From positions 1-38,485 of the forward strand of contig JACKBT010000043.1 in assembly GCA_020634415.1 (NCBI GenBank): 38,485 nucleotides of DNA, read 5' to 3'. The notes beneath the pieces are model-generated. The model was not told where the DNA came from. It saw nothing but the letters and a program-made list of their open reading frames with translations, and did no database searches. The DNA is from Ardenticatenaceae bacterium. GTDB lineage: Bacteria > Chloroflexota > Anaerolineae > Promineifilales > Promineifilaceae. This document shows positions 24,275 through 35,300 of the stretch, one piece after another. How positions within the stretch are numbered: the stretch's first letter is position 1; the number at the start of each line of letters is the position of its first letter. The translations under genes and the position numbers were made by a program.

Positions 24275-25470
24275 AAATACTTATTTTAACGCCCCAATTG
24301 CCCTATCCCCCGCAGCAGGGAACCAGTTTGCGTAACTACCATATAATTCGCGGTTTGGCGCAGCGGCATGAGGTGACTTTGTTGAGCTTTTTGGAGGGGA
24401 ACCAAACGGCCGATCCCGCAGCGATTGCCCCTTTACAAGCCTTGTGCCTGCGGGTGGAAACGGTGGCTGTGCCGCCGCGCAGTGGGATGAAACGATTGTG
24501 GCAGTTGGTAAGCGGCCGTTTGCCCGACATGGCGCACCGGTTATACAGCCCGGTGTATGAGATTGCGCTGCGTCGGGTGTTGGCAGAGTCTCAATTTGAT
24601 GTGATTCAGGTGGAGGGGATTGAGCTGGCACGTTATATGAGCATCATTGGCGCAGCCAGTGAGGCGCGGCTGATATTTGATGACCACAATGCGGAAACGG
24701 AACTGCAGCGGCGCAATTTTCTGACAGATTTGGGCCAGCCGCGCCGGTGGGTGGCGGCGGCTTATTCGTGGGTGCAGGTGCGCCGCTTGCGCCGCTTTGA
24801 ACGCTGGGCCTGTGAAACGGCCGATGCGGTCGTTGCTGTCAGCGAAACAGACAAAAAACATCTCCAGTCTCTCGCCCCCAGTCTCCAGTCGCCAGTCTCT
24901 GTCATCCCCAATTCCATAGATGTGCGAGCCTATCAACAACCTGTTGCGCCGGAATCTTATGATCTGGTGTTTAGCGGCAAAATGGACTATCGGCCAAATG
25001 TGGATGCGGTGTTGTGGTTTGCGGCGGAGGTTTGGCCGTTGATTTGTGCGGAACGGCCGTCTACGACGTGGGCCATTGTGGGGCAAAAGCCGCACCCGCG
25101 CCTGGAGGCGGTGCAGGGTTTGCCGGGGGTGACGGTGACGGGGTGGGTGGAGCAGGTGCAGCCGTATTTGGCGGGGGCGCAGGTGATAGTGATGCCTTTT
25201 CGCATTGGCAGTGGCACGCGCTTGAAGCTGATTGAGGCGATGGCGGCGGGCAAGGCGATTGTGAGTACGCCGATTGGGGCGGAGGGGTTTCCAATAGAAC
25301 ATGATGGGGAGTTGTTGTTGGCGGAGACGGCGGAGGAGATGGCAACGGCCGTTCTTGAACTCCTCTATCATCCCCAACAAAGGTTGCGCTTAGGTCGGGC
25401 TGCCCAACAGTTTGCCCAGCGGTATGATTGGCGGCAGGTCGTGCCCCTTTTTGAGAAAATCTACACGTAA
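24271..25470 (+). CDS. GT-B glycosyltransferase, GT4-like (sugar transferase/PEP-CTERM Stp1-like)
   Basis: Protein of 399 residues. It begins MKILILTPQLPYPPQQGTSLRNYHIIRGLA, where a glycine-rich acceptor loop is expected. It has DVIQVEGIELARY, FDDHNAETELQRRN and the donor-binding PFRIGSGTRLKLIEAMAAGKAIVSTPIGAEG segment. This pattern matches enzymes that build exopolysaccharide or glycan chains, and the order with the previous gene suggests two steps of one surface glycan. Residues about 211-222 (LQSLAPSLQSPV) are encoded by GTCTCCA-type repeat DNA and lie in a variable loop. ATG 24271 overlaps the previous stop codon by 4 bases. Confidence 0.9.
   Translation: MKILILTPQLPYPPQQGTSLRNYHIIRGLAQRHEVTLLSFLEGNQTADPAAIAPLQALCLRVETVAVPPRSGMKRLWQLVSGRLPDMAHRLYSPVYEIALRRVLAESQFDVIQVEGIELARYMSIIGAASEARLIFDDHNAETELQRRNFLTDLGQPRRWVAAAYSWVQVRRLRRFERWACETADAVVAVSETDKKHLQSLAPSLQSPVSVIPNSIDVRAYQQPVAPESYDLVFSGKMDYRPNVDAVLWFAAEVWPLICAERPSTTWAIVGQKPHPRLEAVQGLPGVTVTGWVEQVQPYLAGAQVIVMPFRIGSGTRLKLIEAMAAGKAIVSTPIGAEGFPIEHDGELLLAETAEEMATAVLELLYHPQQRLRLGRAAQQFAQRYDWRQVVPLFEKIYT
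24862..24900 (+). repeat. GTCTCCA-type repeat inside a glycosyltransferase gene
   Basis: CTCCAGTCTCT, CCAGTCTCCAGTC and CCAGTCTCT follow one another within the coding frame. The same word builds the hairpin after aroK at 16683-16735. Its presence within a gene suggests that the repeat inserted or expanded in a tolerant loop. Confidence 0.6.
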
Positions 25471-25525
25471 AAATTACACGTAATCCGTGTTGTAAGCCCT
25501 TTTTATACAATTAAATTGACGAGTT

Positions 25526-25555
25526 TAGACATTATGTGAAATTTGCGTGTATAAT
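25526..25555 (+). promoter_or_regulatory. Promoter of the pilin gene
   Basis: TAGACA (25526-25531; one mismatch to TTGACA) and a perfect TATAAT (25550-25555) are separated by 18 bases in an A/T-rich region, with TG directly before the -10 box. The leader to the pilin start is about 125 bases. Confidence 0.6.
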
Positions 25556-25560
25556 TTTGC

Positions 25561-25595
25561 ATGTGAGGTTCTGTTGTCTGTATTAACAAAGGAGG
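25561..25595 (+). promoter_or_regulatory. Leader with ATGTGA start-stop and orphan Shine-Dalgarno
   Basis: ATGTGA at 25561-25566, near the predicted transcript 5' end, is a start codon followed at once by a stop. AAAGGAGG at 25588-25595 is a full consensus ribosome binding site, but no start codon follows within usable distance. The true pilin site is the weaker AAGGAA at 25673-25678. Both could influence ribosome loading or mRNA stability. Confidence 0.35.
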
Positions 25596-25685
25596 TTTTC
25601 AGCCAGTTCAAACAGTTATTGAATTCATTTATTTTGCATAGATTATTGATCAAGTTATTTATTTATCAAATTGAAGGAAACAAAA

Positions 25686-26132
25686 ATGGACAACTTAAAT
25701 AAGAAAGAAGAAGGGCAAGGTCTTGTCGAATATGCACTTATTCTTGTTTTGGTGGCCGTTGTCGTGATTGCCATCTTAACGATCCTAGGCCCTCGTATCG
25801 CTGTGGTCTATGCCCGCATTATGGGCGGGTTCTCTGGACAAAGCATTACGATGAGTGGCAATGAAGTGATTGTGATTGGTGCAGATATTAATATGGAGAA
25901 TGTTGGCTCTGGTGTCTGTAATCTGACAGTATCGGGAACGGCACTGGTGGGGCTGCAAGATGGTGAAATCTTAACGAATCAAGGCATTTCGGCCCGTGCC
26001 CAAGTGAATGGCATTAACACGTCAGCGATATTATCGGCATCAGCCAATAGCAGTGGTATTGCCGATTTGGGTGGGGCTACGGCAACGGCTAATGGTGTTG
26101 ATTGTGGCAGTGTGACATTTGTTGTGCCGTAG
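25686..26132 (+). CDS. Flp/Fap-type pilin with extended C-terminal domain
   Basis: Protein of 148 residues. The class-III-like leader MDNLNKKEEG ends at a prepilin-peptidase site, Gly10/Gln11, with the required Glu15 (GQGLVEYALI). A single hydrophobic helix (about 13-40) follows, as in Flp pilins that form Tad pili. Ordinary Flp pilins have 50-70 residues. This one adds about 95 residues of strand-rich, Ser/Gly/Ala-rich sequence with two Cys (Cys78 and one near 141) that could form a disulfide. ATG 25686 is served by AAGGAA. No tad ATPase or prepilin peptidase gene is in the window. The giant surface protein follows on the same strand. Confidence 0.85.
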   Translation: MDNLNKKEEGQGLVEYALILVLVAVVVIAILTILGPRIAVVYARIMGGFSGQSITMSGNEVIVIGADINMENVGSGVCNLTVSGTALVGLQDGEILTNQGISARAQVNGINTSAILSASANSSGIADLGGATATANGVDCGSVTFVVP

Positions 26133-26159
26133 CTAGAGATCGTTGTTTGATATTTTGTG

Positions 26160-26200
26160 TTGTGCATTACGCAATGAATTGACTCTTGCGTAATGCACAA
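26160..26200. repeat. 15-bp perfect hairpin between the pilin and giant surface protein genes
   Basis: TTGTGCATTACGCAA (26160-26174) and TTGCGTAATGCACAA (26186-26200) pair exactly around an 11-base loop. There is no T tract. The GCGTAAT word matches the repeat before flotillin. The rest of the 193-base gap shows no further clear signal until the ribosome binding site. Confidence 0.75.
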
Positions 26201-26325
26201 TGCAGTCGGTAGAAGCCAATCGCTGCTTGATGTGGAAAGTGGTGATTGGTTTACGGGTTTTATGGAGAACTACTTACCTTAATCAAGGAAGGTGAATAGT
26301 TGGGTTTATAAGAAGGAGGCGTTCC

Positions 26326-29300
26326 ATGCAAGTAAATAATCGTGCTGACAATCGTTCGAATCACCGCGTAACTTTTGTAGGTTTGGTTTGCTTGTTTACG
26401 TTGACGTTGATTGGCGCACTGCTTTGGCTGTTGCAAGCACCCTTGACGATGGCGCAATCGTCTGGGGGTGAATTGGACTTTCGTGTTGAAGCAGCGACAC
26501 TGCATGTGGTGGCCAATGGTGGGGTGAATGCGCCTCCTTGTGATACGGCGAATCCTTGTGATGTGTATACGGCCGTTGCCCTAGCCGTAGGTGGCGATGA
26601 AATTCATGTTGCCAGTGGCACATATGTGCTGACGGGTTCGCTGGTTTTAGATGTAGATGTGCTGTTTTTGGGTGGTTTTGACCAAAATAATTGGGGGTCT
26701 CCGCCGAATCCCGAGATTAATCCGACAATTTTAGATGGGAATTCAGCTTTCCGTGTCATCCATATTCAGAATGATGCCAGCCCTACTATTGATGGCTTTA
26801 CGATCCGAAATGGGTTAGGAACTCTCTTTGGTGCAGGTATTTTCAATGAAGGCATCGGCAGCCCTATCATCAGCCATAATAAGATTCATGATAATCAAAC
26901 AACGGGTGCGTCTGGCCGAGGGGCAGGTGTGTATGATGATGGTTCGGCAACGATTGAATTTAATGAGATTTTTGATAATACGGCCGTTGGCAGTGCCCGA
27001 GGTGGTGGAGTTTATATTGGCAATGCCAGTCTGGTTACGACGGTGGTTCGCTTTAATGAGGTTTATGGCAATTCAGCTGTAAATCGTGGTGGCGGCATTT
27101 TTGTTGATGGCCCAGCATTTATTGAGGGGAATGATGTATATAATAATACGGCTGCTGAAGGTGGTGGTATAGATTTGTTCTTGAATGCAACGGCCGTTGT
27201 GCAAAACAATCTTATTTACCAAAACAACGCCGGTTCATTGGGCGGTGGCACTAGCTTCTTCGGCGGCACAAGCCAATTTTGGAATAACACGGTTGTGAGC
27301 AACACCGCCACTACCAATGGAGCGGGCATTTACATTGGGGCGAACGGAACAGCTTCGCTCAACAACAGCATTGTGGCTTTTAACAGCGGCGGGGGGAATA
27401 GTGGCATTCATAACGCAGGCGGTACCGTGTCTGGCGATTATATGAATGTACATACCAGTAATAATTCCAATGTACCTTTTGCCACAACGATAACGGCCGA
27501 TCCCCAATTCATCAACCTCGCCACCGGCAACCTCCATCTCACACCTGCCAGCCCCAACCGTAATGCTGGCAATCCAGCCACACCCGCTTCGGTCAATCTA
27601 GATTTTGACATGGAAGCCCGACCCAATGAAGGGACGGTAGATATTGGTGCGGATGAATTTTATCCAGGCACACCGGGCTTTGACCTTGCTGGCCTAACGC
27701 CCAATGGCGAATATGTGGATCGCGGCAGTCTGGTAACGTTTACCTACAAACTCGAAAATACGGGAACTGTCTCCGATTCCTATGATTTTAGCTGTAGCAA
27801 TGATCGTGCCTGGCCGGAAATAAGTTGTCCGGCTACGATTATTGATCTTTTGCCGGGAGCCATCGTCAATGTGCAGGCTGTATATGATGTGCCTGTGGGC
27901 GAAACCCCGCTGGCTTTGGCGACGACAGTCGTCACGGCAACTTCGCAGTTAGCCCCCCTGACCGACACCGTAGCCATTCAATCTCGGGTGCGGCCGCTGG
28001 CGGGGGTAGGTTTTACACCGAATTACAGCGAAACCGTGCAGGCTGGCGAGGTGTTGACCTTCACCCATCTGCTGACGAATACGGGTGATGCGGCCGACAC
28101 GTTTACGGTGGAACTGGTGGCTGGCAGTTGGGGGCAAGTGCTGCCCGCGAATAATTATGAACTGCCTTTGGGTTTGGGCGAGAGTGCTGAAGTGCAGATT
28201 GTGGTGACTGTGCCGCCTTTTGCGGCGGCTGGGGTGCGCAATGATAATGTCATTCAGGCCACTTCCTCGTATGACCCCAGTGTGAGTGAGCAGGTGACAA
28301 CTACGGTGATTGCTGGCCCGACTATTGGCACGCGCTATGTGCGCACCAATGGCAGCGATACGGATAATAACTGTACGGAGCCAACGATGCCTTGCCGCAC
28401 GGTGCTGCACGCGACGGAACAGGCTTCTACGAATGATGAAATTCAGATTGCTAGTGGTACGTACAATGAGACGACGACTATTCCGGTGCCTAATACGATT
28501 TACATGAGTGGCGGTTGGAGTGGTAACTTTGCGACGCAGGTGGGACAAGACCCAACGATTATTGATATGGGAAACCAAACCCGTGCTTTTCGGATTATTG
28601 CGGGGTCTAGTAACCGGCCTGTTTTTAGCAATTTGACGATTGCTCAGGGGCAAAGTGTGACGCAGGGTGGGGCGGTGATTGTGGAGTCTTCGGCTCGCCC
28701 GCGTTTTGAGTTGGTGACGTTTCGTGATAGTGCGGGAACACGGGGCGGGGCGATTTATGTGAGTACGGGGGCGGAAGTAACGCTGAAGAAGACGAGTTTC
28801 TTGAGCAATACGGCGCAGATTGAGGGTGGCGCGATCTATGTGGCGCAGGCGACGCTTTTGGTGCAGCAGAGTCGTTTTATTAGCAACACGGCGCAGTCGA
28901 ATGGTGGGGCGGTTTTTGCCAGCAATGGTGTGGTGTCTTCGCAAAACAATCTGTTCCATATGAATGCGGCGGCGAATGGCGGGGCCTGGTCGGTGACGAA
29001 TGGGCAGGTGACGATTGGGAATGATACGCTGGTGGCGAATACGGCCGTTAACAATGGCGCGGCTCTCTACAACAGTGGTGGCACTGTTTCTCTGCGCAAC
29101 AGCATTTTGGCGAACCAGAACTCGGCTGGTGAAGCTGTGTTCCAGGCCAGCGGCCTGACCCAACTCGATTTTAATGATTACTGGAATAATGCCAGTGGTG
29201 ATGCCAATGTGGCCACGGGGGCGAACAGCCTGGCCCTTGATCCCTTGTTTGCGGATGATGTGTTCCATCTGGCGTTGGGATCACCGGCGATTGACCAGGG

Positions 29301-32300
29301 TGGTTTTTCGACGCTGGAAGTGGATTTTGAGGATGATTTTCGGCCGTCTGATCAGGGTTTTGATATGGGCTGGGATGAGGTGACGGGCTGCCGGGCGAAG
29401 CGGGATAATACGATTTATGGCGGTATTCAACCGGCCGTTGATGCCAATGCCGTGAGTGACCTGATTCTGGTGACGGGTATCTGCCGGGGTGTGAATAACC
29501 TGGATGTGAATGGCACGACGATTAGCCAGACGGTGCGCCTGATTACGGACAGTGTGACGATTCAGGGTGGCTGGAACAATGATTTCACTAAGCGTGACTT
29601 GGAAGAGTTTCCGACTTTTGTTGATCCTGAAGGGGATGGGCGGGCATTCTATATTGGCGGCAGTATTAATGTGATTTTGGATGGTTTGGTGATTGTGAAT
29701 GGGGATGCCACTGCTTTGGGTGGCGGCCCGGCTGATGAAGATGCGGGTGGGGCGATTTATGTGGTGAACAGTAATGTGACCATCAGCCAGAGCCAGGTGT
29801 TGTCGGGAACGGCCGTTCTGGGTGGGGCTTTCTACAATCATCAAGGCGTTGTCACCCTCGACAGCAACATCTTCCACAATAACAGTGCCACCGACGGTGG
29901 GGCTGTCTACAACCGCTTGGGCCAACTGAACCTGGTCAACTCCGTTTTGATCGAAAATCAGGCCAGTACCAATGGTGGGGCCGTTTACAATCAGGCCACC
30001 AATGCGGTCTTTGTCTGGCACAACACAATTGTCTCTAATACGGCTGGCACAAACGGTGGTGGTGTTTATAACATCAACGGCAACAGTGCCATCCGCAGTA
30101 ATATCTTCCAGGGCAATGCGGCCACCAGTGGGCCGGATATTTTTGCTTCGGCCAGTACGCCCAATGTGAATTACAACTACCATTATCCTAATGCTGATCC
30201 CGTGGTTGGGGTGGCGATTGGGGCTAACTCGGTGAGTTCGACGACCACGCCGCCTGGTTTGGTGGATGTGGGTGGTTTTGACTTCCATGTTTTTGACAAT
30301 GCGCCAGTGGTGGATGCGGGTGATCCTAATTCGCCTGTTGATCATGATTATGAGGGTGATTTACGGCCGTCTAATCAGGCCAGCGATATGGGGGCTGATG
30401 AGGTAGCGGGCTGTTTGGCGCAACTGAATGGGGTGATTTATGGCAGTTTGCAAGAGGCTGTAAATAATGCCAGCACGGGCGATGAAATCCGGGTTTCAGG
30501 GCGCTGTACGGGTGTTCATCAATATGATCCCAGTCCTGCAAATGGGTGTAATGATGGCGGGGTTGTTAATACTCTGCTGCATTTGGATGCCAATGTGGTG
30601 TTGTCGGGTGGCTGGAATGAAAACTTCACCAACCGCAATCAGGTGACAACGTTGGATGCGCTGGGTTTGGGCCGCGTCATTCATGTCGCGCCCAATATCA
30701 CGGCGACGGTTGATGGTTTTGATATGCTCAATGGCGTGGCTGATAATGGGGCGGGCATCTGTATTGATAATGCCCAGCCGACGATTGTGAATAACCGTAT
30801 TTACAGCCATACGGCCGTTAATGGAGCAGCCATCTACAGTTTGAATAGCGCGGCCCGAATTGATGGTGGCAACCAAATCTTTGGTAATGAAGCCACCAGC
30901 GGCGGGGCTGTTTTTGCTACAGGGGCCACCGTGGTAACTGTGCAGAACAACTTTGTCTTCAACAATACGGCCGATGATGGTGGTGCTTTTTATAGTGAAT
31001 TGGGTAATCACGCTTTCTGGCACAATACGGTTGTGAGCAATACGGCTGCTGCCAATGGCGGTGCTTTTTACAGTGAGGCGGGTGCGCCTGTTTTCCGCAG
31101 TAATATTGTGCTGGGGAATGCGGCAGCGGCCGGTGGTGGTGTGTTTGGCCTGGCTGGCAGCAGCCCGGTGCTGGACTACAACGATTATTTTGGTAACAGC
31201 GGCGGCCATGTGGCCGGTACGGCCACCATTGGCCCCAATGCGCTGGTGGATGTTGATCCTGAATTGCTGGCTGATTATACGGTGGATATTACGTCGCCAG
31301 TGGTGGATGCGGGTGATCCTAATGCGCCGCTGACGCTGGATTATGAGGAGGATATACGGCCGTCTCATCAGGGCTTTGATATTGGTGCGGATGAGGAAGG
31401 GGGCTGTTTTGCCCGCATTGTGGGTGATCCGACGGACACTATTTATGGCAGTGTGCAGTTGGCGGTGGATGATGCCAGCGAGGGGGACACGATTCAGGTG
31501 GATGGTGTTTGTTTTGGGGTGAATACCAATGGTGGTGTTACCCAAAATCTGTATTTGGATAAGTCGGTAACGTTGGATGGTGATTGGGAGTATGAGTTTG
31601 AGGCAACGGCCGTTCTCGATGCCCAATCTGAAGGACGCATAGTCTACATTGCCAGCGGCACGACTGTGACCATGACCGATTTCACCTTGCGCAATGGCAA
31701 CGCCAGCCTGGGCGGCGGGGCTAACTTGGGTGGTGGTGTCCTCAATGATGGCGGTACATTCACCCTGGTAAGTGCCAACATCATGGGTAGTTCGGCTAAT
31801 AATGGCGGCGGTTTTGGCAACCAGGGTACATCCTTACTGGAAAGCGTGCAGATGTTCCAAAATTCGGCCGTGAATGGCGGTGGTTTCTACATGGCTTCCG
31901 GCGTGGCTACCATTCATGACGGTCGGCTTTATTTGAATCTGGCTTCAGGTGATGGTGGTGGTCTGTACCACAACAACGGCCAGTTGATGCTGAACGGCAA
32001 TCTAATTTACGACAATGGCAGTGACGACCAGGGTGGTGGCGTTTATCTGACGGGCGGCGCAGGCAATAGTGTAGATGTGCGTAACAACATGATCTACAAA
32101 AACAGTGCCTTTGAAGCGGGGGGTCTTTATAACAACAATACCAGCGCCCGCCTCTGGCATAACACCTTTGTGACCAATGAAAGTGGCAATCTGTATAGTG
32201 CTGGAGGCAGCCCGGATATTCGCAATAATATCGTGGATGGCTTTGATGGTTCCTACGATTATGGCCTCTTTATTGCGGGGGGATCGGCCACCATTAATTA

Positions 32301-35300
32301 CAACAATGTGTTTGGTAACAACCCTGATTATGGTGGCTCGGCGGCGGCCGGCCCCAATGATATTTCCGAATCACCCCTATATATTAGCCGCGCCAATGAC
32401 GATTATCATCTGGAGGATGATTCGCGTGGTGTGGATGAGGGGCTGAGTACGTTGGGCGTGTTGGATGATATTGATGGCGATATTCGGCCGACCAATGGCG
32501 ATTCGGACATGGGGGCGGATGAAATTGGTTCCTGCCTGGTGCGGGTGATTGATCCGGTGAATGGCCCGCAGATTTTTGGTGTGCTGCAAGATGCAATTGA
32601 TTTTGCGGAAGGTATTACGCCTCTGCCAACGGTGGAGATTGCCAGAGGTGAATGTAAGGGTGTGAAGCAGAGTGCTGCTGGCACATGGCAGGTGGGATAT
32701 ATTCGGGAAAGCCTGAATTTTGTTGGCTCTTTGCGCCGCCTTAATTTTAGTGACCCCGATGATCCCCATACGATTCCTGTGTTGGCGGTGAGTACGATTA
32801 TTAATGCGGAAGGAAACGGCCGTGTGTTCTACGTAGCCAATGACGCTTCCCCTGTCTTCACTAATCTAGCCTTTGTCAATGGTGAGGCGGCCGGGGCTGG
32901 TGGTGGCACGAATAATGGCGGCGGTTTGATTAATGCTGGCGGTGGCCGTCCCGAAATGTACCAGGTTTGGAACTGTGCTAACTCGGCCGAAAATGGGGGT
33001 GCTTATTTCGGCGGCGGTGGTTCAGACGTTTACATCACAGGGGGGCAAATTGGCTCCTGTCGGCCAGCCCAGGTTACAGAAGATGAAGATGGCGATGTGA
33101 TTGGCGTGGTGCGCCCCTTCTTTGGTGGCAATCGGGCCACGACCAATGGCGGTGGGGTGTACACATCTGGCAACCTGGAAATTGTTAATTTGTTGGTGAG
33201 CAATAATGCGGCCTTCAATGGTCGCGGTGGTGGTTATTACAACTCTGGCGTTGATAACACCATCATCAATGGCATTTTCTACAGCAATACAGCCCCTATT
33301 GAGGGTGGTGGTATCTATAACAGTGGGGCTGGTCTGGCTCTGTACCACAACACTATTCGCACCAATGTTGCTGGTGGCAACGGTGGCGGGGTGATGAACA
33401 CGGGTGCTGGCCTGATTCTGAACAGTACGGTTGTGTATAGTAATACGGCCCAAACTGGCACTGGCGGTGGGTTGAATTCGGTGGGTGGAACCCTGGATTA
33501 CAATAACTTCTATGCCAATTTCCCTGATGATTCTACAGTGGGGACTGGCCCGAATTCTATCTCGGCGGACCCTGACTTTTTGGCGACGTGGGCTTTGTGG
33601 TATACCTCGCCGAATGTGGATGCGGCTGATCCGTCGCTGCTGCCTGTGCCGTTGAACAGTGCGGGCGGAGAGGTGTTGGCTTGGGAACGGCCGTCTGCCG
33701 CGCCGGATACGGCCGTTGATGCAGTCGAAATGCTGCCTGGCCCAGCCCCGGATAGTGTTGACTTTAGCGGTGCTGTGACCGTTGGCTTTGATGCCCGGAA
33801 CATCTTGCGGCCTGATGGCGGCACAGAGCATTTAGGTACGCGGCTGAGTGATATTGGCGCGTATGAATGGTATAAAGATTTTGGCTGTGCGATTGAGCCG
33901 ACATCGCAAAACGAGAATGTTTTGCCCGGTGATACTATCACCTATACCTTTGAGGTTAGCAATGTCGGCCATCCTTATCCCCCGACAATTAACACGGTGG
34001 AACATGGCTATTTTGATGTCATCAGCATTACGCTGGATAGTGAGACCAACCCCTGGGGAACGTTGCTGGGTGGCGGCTTAACGCCGGAGTTGGGCTGGTA
34101 TCAGTCGGTGCCGATTACGTTGGTAGTAGAAGTGCCAACGAACACGGTGTCGCCGGTGGATACGGCCGTTATTCGCTGCCGCTCCACCAGTATGCCCAAT
34201 CGCACCCGCACCGCCACCGCTCAAACCGTCGTTGGCCTCACCAGTGCCATTCTTGTAGCTCCCAGCTACAACACATCTGCCTTGCCTGGTAATGTCATCA
34301 CCTTTACCCATTACCTGACCAACGTGGGACTGCTGGCTGATGAGTTTGAGATTGTGCCGAATTCGGGTGTGTTGGGCTTAAGTGTGGCCGAGTTGGTAGA
34401 TGCTAATGGCACGGTTCTTATATCGCCCACCGTTGTTTTAGACCCTGGTGAAACGACGATGGCTTTGCTGCGCGTAACCATTGTGGATACGGCAGCGGGT
34501 GGTGAAACGGCCACACCCGGTTTGACGGTTCGCTCAACCACAGAGGCTCTGGTGCAAGGTTCGGTTGTCAATCAGATAGACATCGGTTTTATCCCCGGTA
34601 CACGATACGTGGCTGTGGGTGGTGACGATGTAGGCAATAACTGCACCAATCCTACCTTCCCCTGTGCCACTATCCAGCAGGCTGTAGACCAGGCGTTGGA
34701 CGGTGATGCCATTTTGGTGGCAGGTGGTGTGTACAATGATGTTGTGACGCGCACAGTGGGGATAACGACTTATACCCAAACTGTTTTCATAGATAAATCG
34801 GTTTCTATCCAGGGTGGTTATAACACATTGGATGACTTTACGACGGTGCAGCCCATTACGCACGCAGTGACGTTGGATGGGCAAGATGCCCGCCGAGTGG
34901 TTCATGTGGCCGCAGGGGAGACGGTGGTGCTGACCAGTCTGTTTATTCGGAATGGTGTAGCGGCCGTTTCGACTGATCCACTCTATGGCGGTGGTGTTTA
35001 CAATGTGGGGGCGAATCTGACCATTAGTGGCACCTGGATTATGGGCAATGAGGCGCAATATGGCGGTGGTGTGTCTCAGATCACGGGTACGCTCAATCTG
35101 TTTAACACGGTTTTGGCGGAAAATCATAATCCCGATGGCGTGGTAGGTGCGGGTGGTGGTGTGTATGTGGCGGGGGGAACGGCCGTTATCGAAAATAACG
35201 ACTTCGTGGCCAACGCCGTCAACCAGGTCGTGCCTGTGAACGCGGATGCCTTTGGTGGTGGTTTGTATCAGGGTGGCGGTACGCTGAACCTGTTAAACAA

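Noticed and set aside
25516..25521. TTGACG as the -35 box of the pilin promoter
   Set aside because: It is 28 bases from the TATAAT, too far; TAGACA at 25526 with an 18-base spacer fits better.
26340..26375. A tRNA-like GTTCGAATC word
   Set aside because: It lies at the start of the giant coding frame, and no cloverleaf stems can be drawn around it.
27949..31626. Three long reverse frames (27949-29268, 29281-30345, 30496-31626) inside the giant gene
   Set aside because: The forward frame encodes recognisable repeats throughout; the reverse products are Ile/Arg/His-rich shadows caused by the repeated codon pattern.
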